A stretch of DNA of 64,000 bases from Cavenderia fasciculata. Lineage: Eukaryota > Evosea > Eumycetozoa > Acytosteliales > Cavenderiaceae. A program made the position numbers and the translations under genes. Positions 1-13,103 of this stretch are shown here, piece by piece; position 1 is the first letter of the stretch, and the number at the start of each line of letters is the position of its first letter. The stretch spans positions 1,736,001-1,800,000 of the forward strand of contig NW_004457639.1 in NCBI RefSeq assembly GCF_000203815.1. Direction: 5' to 3'. Below the pieces are notes generated by a model, which worked only from the letters and a program-made list of their open reading frames with translations, was not told the DNA's origin and ran no database searches.

Positions 1-2
1 AA

Positions 3-1061
3 TTACAACCAGACAACAACAACAATGACAATCAAAAGAAATGTATTAGAATTACAACAGGTGCAATGATACCGGATGGATATGATGCTGTTGTCATGGT
101 TGAAGATACAGAATTAATCAAATCTACGGCAGAGGGTTCGAAAGAGGAAAGAGTAAATATTGAGGTATCAGTACCAGTGGGATGTGATATTCGCCCAATT
201 GGTAGTGACATTAAAAAAGGAGCAGTTGTTATTAAAAAGGGTGAAAAGATTGGTAGTGCAGAGATTGGATTACTCGCAACACTTGGACACACACATATCA
301 AGGTGTATGGTCAACCACGTATCACAATCATATCGACCGGTGATGAATTGACACAATTTGATACCGAGGAAAAGGATATCAAGAATGGTCACATTAGAGA
401 TTCAAATTCACCAACACTTGCATCGGTCGTTGAAGAAGTATCACAAAACTTTGGTCGTAGTGGTACTGCTTCCAATGTCAAGCAGTATGGTATTGTTCCT
501 GACCGTCTCGAAGATTTGGAACGTGCACTCGTTGATAGTGCTGCCACGTCTGAAGTCATCATCACTAGTGGTGGTGTCTCAATGGGTCAGTTGGATCTAG
601 TCAAGCCACTTCTCGGCAAGCTTGGTACTGTTCACTTTGGACGTGTCAATATGAAGCCTGGTAAACCCCTCACATTTGCAACCATTGAACGTGACAATGG
701 CAAAAAGACACTTGTCTTTGCTTTGCCCGGTAACCCTGTCAGTACTATGGTCACATTCTACCTATTTGTCGTACCAGCATTACGTAAGCTCTGCGGACAC
801 TCTAACCACCGTCTGCCACTCGTCCAAGCAAAGTTGGATGATCGTATCAGAATGGATCCAGAAAGACCAGAATACCATCGTTGCATGATCAAGTTTGACA
901 TGGATCAACACTGCTTTATCGCCAACAGCACTGGTTCTCAAGCTTCATGTCGTCTACTCAGCATGAAACGTGCCAATGCTCTTTTAGTCATTCCTCAAAA
1001 AGAAGGTTACCTTGAAAAAGGATCATCTCTAAATGCAATTATTATTGGTCCTCTTGTATAA
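3..1061 (+). CDS. MoeA/gephyrin E-domain molybdopterin molybdenumtransferase, 5' end outside window
   Basis: The frame is open from the left edge, so the start lies upstream and about 352 C-terminal residues are visible. MoeA/gephyrin-E enzymes insert molybdenum into adenylated molybdopterin, the last step of Moco synthesis, in the cytosol. Hallmarks in order: an RITTGAMIPDGYDAVV block near the left edge, the GDIRPIGSDIKKG region, ISTGDEL, TSGGVSMGQLDLVKPLL (MPT-binding/catalytic region), a KPGKPLTFA strand and ALPGNPVSTMVTF, then the small C-terminal beta domain. The order and spacing match the family. Because the N-terminus is missing, it cannot be told whether the protein is a stand-alone MoeA or a gephyrin/Cnx1-like fusion with a G domain. 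No frameshift or intron is seen in the visible part. Confidence 0.93.
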   Translation, partial: LQPDNNNNDNQKKCIRITTGAMIPDGYDAVVMVEDTELIKSTAEGSKEERVNIEVSVPVGCDIRPIGSDIKKGAVVIKKGEKIGSAEIGLLATLGHTHIKVYGQPRITIISTGDELTQFDTEEKDIKNGHIRDSNSPTLASVVEEVSQNFGRSGTASNVKQYGIVPDRLEDLERALVDSAATSEVIITSGGVSMGQLDLVKPLLGKLGTVHFGRVNMKPGKPLTFATIERDNGKKTLVFALPGNPVSTMVTFYLFVVPALRKLCGHSNHRLPLVQAKLDDRIRMDPERPEYHRCMIKFDMDQHCFIANSTGSQASCRLLSMKRANALLVIPQKEGYLEKGSSLNAIIIGPLV

Positions 1062-1192
1062 AAAAAAAAAAATAATAAATCATTAATATTTTATAACTAA
1101 TATTATTTTATCTGTGGAGTTGAACATCAAAGTTTTTAATTTATTATTTTTTAATATCAACACACGTACTCATTAAATTAATTAATTAAAGA

Positions 1193-3116
1193 ATGAAGAA
1201 AATCATAAATGATGCTAATAATGTAGTGAATGATATGATTGATGGGATGATCATGTCTAATCCATTAATCAAAAAATTACTTAATCATAATGTAATAGTA
1301 AGAGCTGATACACAACAGTATGTTATACATATATCATACTACATATTAAAAGGAAGATAGGACTTTGTTTACTTACCACATACATTTGTCAAGTTAGATC
1401 AACATTAAAAGATAGAGTAGCATTGATTAGTGGAGGTGGATCAGGACATGAACCAAGTCATGCTGGTTTTGTTGGGATGGGTATGTTGAGTGCTGCAGTC
1501 CTCGGTGATGTCTTTACAAGTCCGTCTCCTAGTCATATAGTAGCTGCTATACATGCTGTTACAGGTCGTCAAGGATGTTTGTTGATCGTCAAGAATTATA
1601 CAGGTGATCGACTAAACTTTGGTATTGCAGCAGAGACTGCTAATAGTCAAGGATTCAAAGTAAGGATTGTGATTGTGGGAGACGACATTTCATCTCTTGA
1701 ACTTGGTTCAAATGATGATACAAAGAGACGTGGTGTAGCTGGAACTGTATTATTGCACAAGATACTAGGTGCAATGGCAGAACAGTGTAAACCATTGGAC
1801 GAAATTGAAGCAATGGCCAAACAGTTGTGCAAGTGTATATCGACACTTGGTGTTGGATTGTCATCATGTACAATACCTCGAGTTGGACATCCAAGCTTTC
1901 AACTAGGTGAAAGTGAAATTGAAATTGGATTAGGTATACATGGTGAACAAGGTATCAAAAGACAAGAGATGGTTGATGCCAAAACAATGGCAAAAACAAT
2001 ACTCGACCGTCTACTACCCTACACAACATCAAATACATTTATCGTACTTCTCAATAACCTTGGATCAACAACCAACATGGAACTATCAATCTTTACCAAA
2101 CAAGTATTAGAATATTTAAATAATGATAATAACAAAAAATACTCAGTCATTAGATTCATAAGTGGTACTCTAATGACTGCTTTAGAAATGTCTGGTATTA
2201 GTTTAACTTTATTATCAATTCCTGATAATATAAATCAAAATATTTTATTAGATTTGTATGTATAAAGATTGTATAATATTATTTATTTCATTCATCTTTA
2301 TTAATTTTTTTTTTTTTTAAATTTAGAATAGATTTTAAAACATTGGCAATGGGATGGCCTGTAAATAGTGTATTTACACCTCTATCTTTAAATGATAATA
2401 ATATATTTGATTATAAAGAGATTCAAGAAGGAAATGAAGATGAATTTAAAAAATCGATTACAATTGAAAAGGTGGATGCAGATTTAATTAAAACAATGAT
2501 TGAAACTAGTTGTCAAACATTGATGGATAATTCAGATGTATTGACAGAATTGGATAGTAAAGTTGGGGATGGTGATTTGGGTATTACTTTAGATCGTGCA
2601 TCAAAGAGTGTATTGGCAAATTTAGAATCATTGGATTTCACTAGACCTTGTTTTGCATTTGGTGAATTATCAAAGATACTAGTATCTAATCTAGGAGGTA
2701 GTAGTGGACCATTTTATGGGATATTTTTCCTTAAACTATCTACTAGTCTTTTTGACCAATTACAATCATCGTCGACGTCACAACCAACTCGATTAAATTG
2801 GATTCAAGCATTAAAAGATGGATGTGGTTCAATTCAACAACTTGGTGGTGGTAAAGTTGGTGATTGTACAATGCTTGATGCTCTTGTTCCTGCCATTGAT
2901 TCTCTTTACAAATTAGACCATCAACAATTGACATCAACACCTCTAACACAACTCATTAATATTGCTAGCGATGCAGCACATACTGGTTCATTGTCTACAA
3001 TTGAAATGGTAGCTAAAGTTGGTAGAGCTGCCTATCTAGGTGATAGAGCTCGTGGTACAATGGATCCAGGTGCTCATGCTATAGATTTATTATTATCAAA
3101 TTTGAAAAATAAATAA
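1193..3116 (+). CDS. Dihydroxyacetone kinase (triokinase/FMN cyclase family), DAK1+DAK2
   Basis: Proposed exons are 1193-1317, 1398-2255 and 2327-3116, giving 590 residues; all three join in phase (introns GTATGT...TTAG and GTATGT...TTTAG). The family phosphorylates dihydroxyacetone (and often glyceraldehyde) with ATP in the cytosol. The N-terminal DAK1 (DhaK) domain has the NVIVRAD strand, SGGGSGHEPSHAGFVG and a GIHGEQG block whose His binds the substrate carbonyl covalently. The C-terminal DAK2 (DhaL, ATP-binding) domain has DSKVGDGDLGITL with the metal-binding Asp residues, GGSSGPFYG and GDRARGTMDPGAHA. Total length equals that of single-chain ATP-dependent kinases of yeast and animals. 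The start is the first ATG after an in-frame A/T-rich leader. No lesions. Confidence 0.93.
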
Positions 3117-3208
3117 ATAAATAAGAAAAGGATACAGTATTTTCTTTTCAAAAGACCGACACAAATGCGATCTCATCTCTTTATTTTCTATTTTTAGTTT
3201 GTTATCAA

Positions 3209-5596
3209 ATGTCATTTCAACAAATAGTTAATAATCTATATCTTAGAACAAATGTATTTGATCAAGTAAACAATATACATCGATATCTTAATCTACAATC
3301 AAGAAAACAATCACAACTATGTTGTTTTAAAGATTACTTGCATTACAATCGAATCGATCTATTCCTTGAATGTGCAAATAATGATTACTTTAAATCTGTA
3401 GAAATTGAAACTTCTAATCAAATATATCTATCAAAAATTGTATGTATAACAAAACTATAGTTGTATATCTCTTTTGATTCCTTATATTTATATCTTTTTT
3501 TTCTTTTTTCTTTTTTCTAATAGGATATATTTAATTCAATATTTCATCAAATCATTCAATATAATAATATAAGAGCATTTAAACATGTGGTAGAGATGAT
3601 TCAAACAAATTTTATTGACCGTGGAAGTAAATTATCATACATGATAAAGATTGATTGTCACAATGTTGGTACCTATGAAATGGCAGTAGAGATTTTAAAA
3701 GTAGCTGTAGAAAAGGAATTGTTTGATTTTGTTTCAATCAATCTATTGTTGATCAAATTGATCGAGAATAGAGATTTGAAACAATTACAAGCAAACATTT
3801 TCAGAAAAGATAAGGTTTTACAGATTTCTCAAGTATCAATGGCTCTATTGTTTGACGATAGTCAAAACAGAGGAGAAAAAGACTCATTGTTGGATATTAT
3901 AAAATTCTTATTGGAAAAATGTAATTACAATGTAGTTGATCTCTTTTTGGAAACACTAAAGTACAATATTAGAAATAATGCAAAGTTTATGAATTTGGTT
4001 GAACTATTTTACAAAGATCAACAACTCTTAGAAGAAATAGATTCAACAAGCCAAAAGAAAAAGATTGGAAATTTTATAAACCCACCATCTCTCAAGGTTG
4101 AATCATCATTGTCGCCAAACCATGTACACGAATTATTAAAAACGGTTGCTTATTTTGAAAAATGGAATTTGGAAGCAAACTCTTCTAAACTACTTGGATC
4201 AATACAACTTGTTGGAATTGATTTCTTAAAGTATCTTGTCGATCAAGACGAGACTAGTTATCTTGTCAATAGTAAAATTTTTGGAATAGCAATGTGTCAC
4301 TGGGATTCAGATTGCGTCAATTTTCTCATTGGAATATTGGTTTCTTCAAACATAAACAATAGATGTATCGTAGATAATATAAATTTTAATACAATCTCTA
4401 TAGAAATATTGGAAACTATTTCAAGTTTTAATCATATTGCTGTAGAATATGAACAAATATTGATCAATATCTTGGTGGACGACTATTCCTACATTCAAAA
4501 AGAAATAGTGAAACAAAAAAAACAAAAAATAACTGGATATCTATTAAACAAGATATATCAGGAAAGCGGACTAAACAATGTCTATGGTAAAGCTATCATG
4601 GTTCATGACTTTTTCGTTGCAGGAATCATTGAACGTTTAGCTTATTCTCAAAGATTGGAATTGGATATTGCATTGGAATTACATTATGATCAAGAGACTA
4701 TTCAATACATCATTCAAACAACAAATATTGAATTAAAACAAAATCAACAATCAGTCATATCGATCAGTCCCAAAATTTTACCTCGACTCGGTACTGTAGG
4801 GAGCGAACAATCAAGAATCCTTTATTTGTACTTTGAAAATCGAGAAAAGTTGGTAAAAGATGTGGTAGAATTTTTGGTCAAATGTTGTGCTGTCAATCAT
4901 GATGATATACTACTCGATAGTCTTTTGGTTAAAGGAGAGGAAATGGGCGGTATTTTCTCATCACTAGACTATAGAACCATATTTGAAATGGCATGCTCAA
5001 GTAGGAATTTTAAAATTTTAGAGGTCATGTTTAATAGAGGTCGATTAAAATATGGTACACTCACTCCAACCATGATACAAGCCCTCATTTTATCCAATCA
5101 ACACCGACTTTTACAATTATTGGTAGCGGATGAAAATTATGCCAACCCATTTGTAATGGCAAGTAGTAGGTATACCAGTGATCAATTTCAAGTTTACATT
5201 GTGGATCCATTATTACGAGTCATGCAAGAAAATATAAAAGAAAACAAACCAAATTCTGAATATTTCTATTTTATCAAAACGGCCATTGGAACTGTATTGG
5301 AAGATCAATCAATGGCCCCTGATTCATTCATTTTCAAAAAATATCTGGATGGTACATTAAAAATGTACGAAACAATGATGGAATTGGAAAGAAATAGAAA
5401 ACCAAAAAAAATTCCTATCCCTCTTGGTGATATTTATGGTGTTGAAAAACTTGCTCAAAATCCAACCCCCCTATTAAATGTTCTTGTTGATACATTTTAT
5501 CATAATCCTAAATCATTTATGAAACCATTTTCAAATTTAAAATTTATTTCAATTAAATTAGATTCTTTAAAATCTGGTTATAATTTAAAAAAATAA
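3209..5596 (+). CDS. Dictyostelid protein of unknown function (767 aa)
   Basis: Exons 3209-3439 and 3524-5596 join in phase 0 (GTATGT...TAG) and give 767 residues. I do not recognise a catalytic motif. The protein is mainly alpha-helical, rich in Leu, Ile, Asn and Lys, with no signal peptide or membrane segment. The opening (MSFQQIVNNLYLRTNVFDQVNNIHRYL) and the recurring 'hydrophobic helix, short turn, VDLFLE/LEVMF' segments resemble the large dictyostelid families of degenerate helical-repeat (ankyrin-like) proteins; this is an impression of style, not a domain match. The frame is intact over 2.3 kb, so the gene is probably functional. It lies 92 bp after the dihydroxyacetone kinase in the same direction. 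Confidence 0.75.
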
Positions 5597-5627
5597 TAAA
5601 ATAAATAAAAATATTATTTTATATTTT

Positions 5628-6249
5628 TTATAATGTATGTAATGGTCTACAATCATTTGGATTAATTGATAACCATCCTTTACCACGAATAAATTTAAAT
5701 ATTGGTTTGATAAATGATGAATTGGATTCTTTTAAACATAATTTATCAATGGTAGTGTTTAGAGTCATTGCATTGATAAAACTATTTTCCAAATCCTTGT
5801 TCTTTCCTACCCATGTTAGAGATAATTTTTTAAGATTTTTATGACTATTTGTTCTAATCATTTCTAATAATGATTCAATTGTTAATTGACAATCTAAAAA
5901 ATTAAAATAGAAAATTATTAATTAATTATTAATTATTTATAATTCATTATTTTTATATTTTCTTACAATCAAAAGGATACCAACTAAATTGAATAATTTC
6001 CAATTTTTCAAGTGATTGACTAAATATATTTGTTGATACGGAATCTAATTGAAAGAATGTATAATTTGTTTTTAAAGTTTTGATAAAAGTATTACTTGCA
6101 AAGGCATCTGTAAAACCTTTTCTATTTTGTTGAAATAATGTAGGATCACCATAGAATGCACCAGTTTGTTGTTTTATATCTAGATACTTTAACTTTTTGT
6201 TTGATGTGATAGAGTTGCCAAATAATAATAATAATAATAATAATATCAC
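5628..6249 (-). pseudogene. LRR-like family remnant, N-terminus missing
   Basis: Two minus-strand coding blocks, 6249-5967 and 5893-5628, join through an intron (GTAAGA...TTTAG) in phase, encoding about 180 residues. The protein repeats the pattern 'L-x-x-L-x-L ... NTTI/NTFIKTL', typical of the dictyostelid FNIP/LRR-like F-box proteins; the F-box-like gene at 25.1-26.0 kb has similar segments. Upstream (toward 6300) the frame dissolves into an ATT microsatellite and stops, and no F-box or credible start is seen. It converges with the unknown-protein gene, the two 3' ends lying about 30 bp apart. Best read as the C-terminal end of a truncated family member; a short real gene with an unseen first exon is possible. 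Confidence 0.5.
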
Positions 6250-6865
6250 AGAGAAACTCCCATCCTGATCGCTATATTATCCTGTACATACAAATATCTA
6301 AAAAGAAAAAAATAATTGATCATTTATTTTTCTTTTTTCAAAATAAATAAATTAATACTTTTTTAAAATTATAGAGAGCTGGATTGGGAAAAAAATATTT
6401 TTTTTGTTTTTTCTTTTTTTTTTTTTTAATTAAATACTATTATTATTATACTTAGATGTATCCTTATTAAGCAATTGTTATTAATTTACTTGATCACGTG
6501 TCGTGTACATATTAACTTTATAAAGATAATATAAAAGACTAGCAGACACGACAACCTGGTTATTCATTGACATTAGGGATTGATCAAATGGAACTGCCAG
6601 CAATATTGTGTCCTTTCCCAAAGGGATTTAGTTGTTTCACAAGACAAGATATTTGAAAACCATTGATTAATTGAATGAACAAAACGAAGTTCCTTTGTAT
6701 TAAGATTTTCGAGAATAAAATTTTAAAAAAGATATTTTTCTGTTTTAAGTTGTTTAAAGTTAGCAACACGACACACACTTTAATCAATCATCATTCATTA
6801 TTAATATTTATTATTATTATCTCTTTTTTTGATCACATACAAATAATAATAATAATATAAAAAAA
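6250..6865. other. Intergenic, A+T rich, no gene seen
   Basis: Mostly homopolymeric A/T with one less biased island at about 6480-6720. Only short unsupported frames occur on either strand. It probably holds the upstream region of the acyl-CoA oxidase locus. Confidence 0.5.
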
Positions 6866-9064
6866 ATGGATACACCTTTAAAAGAATTGCTGTCGTATGT
6901 TGTGTTTGTTGTTATAACTTTTTTCAAACTAACTAAAATCATTATCTTTATCTCCCTCTCTCTCTCTATATACAATTGATTTTATATTTATATATAATAG
7001 ACGATTCAACATTTAAAGAATGAAATAACAGGTGTTCATCATCAACATAATGAAGGGCATTGTAACATCTACGATGATATTACTTCTACACCTTTGGGAG
7101 GTAGTCCCAATGTAGAGTATTTAACATCTCTATTGGACGGTGACTTTAAACAAGACAGAGATCATCTTTATAGATTATTCCAAAACAATGAAGAGTTTGA
7201 TGAACCATTCTTAACTGAACCTGGTTACACTAATTATAAACATAGAGAAAGGTATAAATAATCATAATAATAATAATATTGTATAAATTTTTAATTTAAC
7301 TTTACTCTTTCTTTTTAGAACATTAATTGCATCAAAATTGATTGCAGATCAAGAGATTGTTACATTGGAAGATATGAAGAATAGACCTGATAAATTCTTG
7401 GCATGGTTTGAAACCATTTCTTATGCTGATCTGAGCGTCAGTCTCAAGTTTGCAGTCCAGTACAATCTATGGGGTGGAACTATACTATTCCTTGGAACAG
7501 AGAAACATCATTCAAAGTATTTATCTGGTATTCAAGATTGTACTAAACTTGGTGCATTTGGTTTAACTGAATTAGGGTAATTAAATATAATAATAATAAT
7601 ATTTACTTATTTATTTATTTAATTAAATTTATTGTTTAGTCATGGAAGTAATGTAAATGGGTTAGAGACAACAGCAACAATTGATCAAGATAGAAAAGAG
7701 TTTATTGTAAATTCACCAACTTGGACATCACAAAAATATTGGCCTGGAAATATAGCTACACACGGTCAGTTTTGTACAGTGTTTGCTAGGTTGATATTAA
7801 AGGGTCGTGATCATGGTGTACATGCATTTGTGGTGCCTATTCGAACACCTCCTTTGTCGGGACACCCATATGGCCTGCCAATGCCCGGTGTCGAGATTAG
7901 AGATATTGGATTGAAATCATCATTCAACGGTATTGATAATGGAGGACTGTTGTTTAAACAAGTACGTATTCCATTGGACAATATGTTGGATAGATTCAGT
8001 CGTGTCACTGAATCGGGAGAGTATGAATCGACGATTGCACCAAACCGTCATTTTGGAGCTATGATGTCTGTATTTTATATCGGTCGTCTCTGTATATCAG
8101 TGTTGTGTCTTGCAGCTGCCAAAACAGCCGTCTCTATCGGGTTGAGCTACTCACACAATCGCAAGCAGTTTGGTGAGCCTGGTAAACCCGAGCAACCCAT
8201 CATCCACCACACCACTCAACAACGCCGTCTGCTTCCCAACTTGGCAAGATGCTTTGCACTCGACTTTGCACATAAACTTGTTATATTGACCAATACGATG
8301 GATCTCAAGCACAGCTATTCGTCGGGTCTCAAGGCGGTTGGCGCATGGGACTGTTTCAGTGCCACACAGTTGGCTAGAGAGTGTATGGGAGGGCAAGGGT
8401 TCCGTCTGTCAGCACGTGTACCAGTCCTCAGAAACCACCTAGAGGTCGGACTCACTGGAGAAGGTGACAACACCATCCTCTGTCAACAAACCAGTAAATT
8501 CCTCCTTGCACAACTTCAAGATATTACAACAACAACAACCAACAATTCACAGGTGAATTATCATATATTAATAATATCAAACAATATGATTATCATACCA
8601 ACAAAAAACCAATCCCCTTTAGTCACCTTAAACAATTCACATATCAACAATTGGCATTTCAAAAAAGAGAATATTTATTAATTGAAAAGGTACCGACAAA
8701 AATAAGTTTAAAAATTATTAAATTTATTTACTTACTATTTCTATTTCTATTTATTTAGTTATATAATATAATGTATTCAACAAAGAATAATATTAAAATT
8801 AATTCAGTTGAATGGTATAGATTATGGAATGAAAATCTGACATTGACATTGAAATTGGCAAGAGCCAATGTGGATCGATTCGTTCACAAATTCTTTTTAG
8901 AAAAGATACAGTCATTGACCAAAGACACTGATGTCAATACATGTATGCTATGAACTCACTCCCTATTCTTTAGACATTGCATCTGCATTTAAAATTCCTA
9001 AAAAGTATGTAGACAAACAAAAAAACAACAACCAAACAAACAAAGAGACCCAGGTTGAAAAATA
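6866..9064 (+). pseudogene. Acyl-CoA oxidase, decaying copy
   Basis: Peroxisomal acyl-CoA oxidases perform the FAD-dependent first step of beta-oxidation. Coding blocks: 6866-~6898, 7001-7251, 7319-7576, 7640-8552, 8623-8689 and 8759-~8942. The family is clear from GAFGLTELGHGSNVNGLETTA (the FAD/acyl-CoA motif, split by an intron), the VPIRTP and GLPMPGVEIRDIG segments, SHNRKQFG and ARECMGGQGF. Three joins fail: the GTATGT donor after exon 1 gives the wrong phase for exon 2, exon 4 into exon 5 is out of phase, and after about 8940 the C-terminal reading (YELTPYSLDIASAFKIP) continues in another frame. About 70 family residues expected before that C-terminal segment are also absent. The 6866 start is the only ATG available. 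Most likely a pseudogene; multiple sequence errors are the alternative, though the missing segment argues against it. Confidence 0.75.
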
Positions 9065-9644
9065 GTTTTCTTGGTTTTTTTTTTTGCAGAAGGCTCCTTC
9101 CCTTCCCTTTCTCACACCCTTTGAATAGCATCGAATATGTTTTGGAATGATCTATGCATAGACATAAACTGACATCATCATCATCTTTTTTTTATTCTTC
9201 TCTTGCGAAAAAAAAAATATAAATTATTATAAGGTTCCATCCTTACATTAACTCGATAGAGTGATCCTGAAGTAAGTAGTAGTAGTAGTAGTAGTCTTTC
9301 GAAATTTCAATGCAAAATGCCGGGTACCCTTCCTTCCGTGACATCTTAGTCCATTCAGATATTTCCAAAACAACTCTCACTCGTTGTAAGATAAGAAAAA
9401 GACCTGTCTTGTTTTTTAGAAACAACATCATCATCACTTTATTTTTATCTTTTTACCCAATCAATCAATCAATTATCTATTTATAAACATAAAGACTTTA
9501 TAATATCTATCTAATATAAATAACTTACTTATAAATCTTATCTTGTGATAAACACACACACACAACCAGGCAGTAAAAAAAAAAAAAAAAAAAAAACAAC
9601 CCCCAGGTTTCGTCTTCTCAAGATTATCACTATCATCATTTCAG
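9065..9644. other. Intergenic, no gene seen
   Basis: Contains T and A runs, CCTTCC repeats, a short AGT repeat near 9278 and an A22 tract near 9573. No supported coding frame; probable leader of the ComC-like locus. Confidence 0.5.
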
Positions 9645-12600
9645 ATGAAGTTCATTTTTAGTAACTATAAAACAACAATCTTGTTGTGTTGTTGATTTGT
9701 TCTAATTAATGATGTTAACAACAATGGTTTAGTTCAAGCTCAATTACCAGCTGAACAAGGTATGTTAATGTTTAACACATTTGGTTGGTTGTTTGTGTTT
9801 GTTTGACAAGAAGAATATAATACTTACTCATCATCTATCTTTTTTAAATATATAGTTACACTTCTCAAACAACTCAACAACTATGCATTAACTTATTGGA
9901 TGCCAATTGGTAGTACTCCAGGTTGTGGAAGTACAGGTCTACAAGTAAGAAGTTTGGTTATGTGTAATCCTGAGAATACTCAAATTACTGGTTTGTAAGT
10001 ATCATCTGATCTGATATCATCATCTTAATCATTGATTTATTTATACATAAACTAATCAATCTTTGATCTTTATTTATTTAGAACTATTGAAACACAATTA
10101 TTAAATTTGAATATTGATATGATTGATTTCTCAGTTGTTCCCTATTTAAAGAGTCTTACCTTTTACACATCGACACCTGTTCTCTTCCCAGCAACACTAT
10201 TAACACACAAGAATATCACTACCTTTGAGTTAATCTATCTTACTCCTGTACAAGATAGCACTCAAGGTATGTATGTAGATGTTACAAGATCTAATTGGAC
10301 TGGAATGACTAGTTTAGAAAAAGTGTAAGTAAATAATAATAATTATTATATTATATTTATATAAAAGACTAACAAATTATTATTTATTATTTATTGATTG
10401 ATAATAGTTATATTGATGGTATGTGGGGAACACTTCCAATATTACCACCTTCTGTTACCTTTGTTCATATTAGTGCACCATCACAACAATCATTGAGACA
10501 ATTCTCAGCTGCTGCCATTCATACAAATTTGTTTACTCCTGAATTATTGGTTTAGTATGTTAATCCATATATATATATATATAATATTATATATCTGTGC
10601 AACTGAGATATTAATTCCTTTTTTTTGAAACAACTATAATAATAGTGAATTAAATACATTTAATTACTTACTTCAAGGTCCAGCTTTTAATATTAGTATT
10701 GCTCAATGTACAAAATTACAATCATTGTATGTATTTATTATTATTTATATGATCAATATTGCATCAATTTAATCTTTTTTTGTTTTTTAGACAAATCCAA
10801 TCGGCTGGATATAATGTTGATTTTAAGAGTTTCTATAATCTACCACCAGTATTAACTTCATTGTATGTATAATACATATATATAATATAATAATAATATA
10901 TTAATTAATTAATTTACAAATAATTTTAAACAAAAATTTTTTTAGACGATTAATTAATGTATTTGCATCAACAGCAAATAGAACAATACCACTTTATAAA
11001 GAGTTGACTGGCTGGGATAATTTAGTTACGTTGGAATTACAAGGATTACAATTGACAGGTCCACTTGATGAACAATATTTTAAAATCCCTTATTTATCTG
11101 TATTGTATGTATATATTTATATAGTACTAGTAGTAGTTATCTTTAATTGCAATAATATTAATATTCTTTATTATTATTTTATTTTTTAGGAATTTAAATT
11201 ATAATTCATTATTAACATTTACATTACCAAATTATCTAAATACTAGTCAATTGACAGTAATTAGATTTAGTGGTTGTGGATTGTCTGGTTCAATTCCTGC
11301 CAATATTCTTGATAATTTGTTAATGGATATTGTTGATGTTTCTCAGACTTCGATTACAGGTGAATTGCCAAGAGTATTTTTATGTGCATTCCATGGACTA
11401 TTTTCAACCAACTATTTTATCTCTGGATTGGTATTTAGCAATTACAATGGATCTGTTTTCCAACGTGATTGTAATCCCACTATTTCACAGATTGAACCAT
11501 TCTCAACCAATAGTAGTATTGTTATCAATGGTAATGATTTGGGTCCAAAGGCACCATACCTATTCCTTGCTTTGACCAATACCATGGGTGACGCTATTCA
11601 AACCAGTTGTGGATTTACTATCCCCAACTATCGTCTTGAATGTACTAATCCCTTGACACTTGGTTTTGGTAAACTACAAGTCTATGTCCTAGTCAATTTA
11701 CAATATACAATCATTAATTCAAATTTCACTTATCAAAGTAAGTAATTGAAAAAAGAAGGATGGAAGGAAAGGATAAATCAATCATTTATTAATATTTTTA
11801 TTTTTAATTATTTTTTTAGGACCATCCATTTTACAATCAACTCCATGTCCAACATTGGGAGGTAGAATTACATTATATGGATATGATTTAATGGCTAATG
11901 CAGTTAGAAAGAAAGATACTGGAATTAGTATTTATGGTAGACCTTGTACAAACTATCAAGTATTGGCATCGTACCGTGCCGTTAGTTGTGAATACGCTGC
12001 TGGTATTACATCCAACGTACCCATTTCAATTCAAGTGAGTGGGTTGTACAACAATGCTAGTAACGATGCCTATTTCAGATATCTACCACCAAATGTCGTT
12101 TCTTCATTTGCTACCAAACCAAATGAAGCTACTCAACTCACCATTACAGGATCTGACTTTTGGAATGATGTCTCTCTTATTTCAGTGGTCATTGAAGACA
12201 CTACTCCCATCCCATGTCCAGTCACCTATGCCAACCACAGTTACTTTGTATGTGATTTCCCAGCTTCACCATACACCACTGGAAGAAAGAATATCAAGGT
12301 CACTGTCAATGGACAAACATCGGCACCAAACAAATTGTTTGAATATCTTGATGAAACCGTTTGTCCAAAGTATTGTAATAATAATGGTATTTGTGATGTT
12401 GCAATTGGTTTTTGTGTTTGTAATTCAATTACAAATACTAATAATACTTTATTTGGTCCTTCTTGTGAACAAGGTAAAAAAAAAAATAGAACAGAAAAAA
12501 AGATAAATAATAATTTATTAATTTAATTTCTTTTTTATTTATTTTTAGAATCATATGATAATAATGCAGTATTTTCAACATTGGAACCAATATTAGAAAT

Positions 12601-13103
12601 AACACCATCATTTAATGAAAAGACAGTATTGACAGCTAAATTGATATCGGTGGTTGAGAATGGAGCAGAGATTATCATTCCATCTTGGAAATACACCTTG
12701 TTGGCCAATTCATCCACTCATCAATACGAGTGGACTAGTGGAGCAAAGATTGTGACCGTTTCAATCATTCCCAATCAAGATGGAGGTAGTGCCCTGTTTG
12801 GTGGATCGTACTTGACATTTCCTTCGAATAGTTATACCTATGCCATCAACTATACTTTGGAAGGTGGGTCTGATGATAGTGTCCAATTTAAATTCTCGAT
12901 TGATATGACACCCGATGAATGCACTATCGCACCCATCACATTGGCCAGCCCAGTCGGGTTGAATGAGTCTACTGGAGTCATTGGTGATCTCAGATGGTCA
13001 TTGTTGACAGTATACGATGTCGAATGGTTCACTCGTCACCCAGGTATTGCACATGTCAATAATGGTGGATCTGGTAATGTAGAGACATCTCTACTCAAAC
13101 AAG
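9645..13103 (+). pseudogene. ComC-like LRR/TIG/EGF cell-surface protein, interrupted and 3'-truncated
   Basis: About ten coding blocks: 9645-9759, 9856-9994, 10082-10324, 10408-10554, 10646-10726, 10791-10862, 10946-11104, 11190-11737, 11820-12473 and 12549-~13080. Most introns split a Leu codon at the same point of an LRR, as expected for exon-per-repeat genes. Order of parts: signal-peptide-like start, LRR array (for example GLSGSIPANILDNLLMDIVDVS), IPT/TIG-like beta domains (PTLGGRITLYGYDL; ATQLTITGSDF), an EGF-like Cys cluster (CPKYCNNNGICD...GFCVC) and a further beta-rich ectodomain. ComC-family proteins are single-pass membrane proteins in cell-cell signalling. Here an in-frame TGA lies in the signal peptide (9693), and no membrane anchor or tail exists because the sequence passes into permease-like DNA near 13.1 kb. 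Closely related to the inverted partial copy at 21.5-22.3 kb. Confidence 0.75.
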
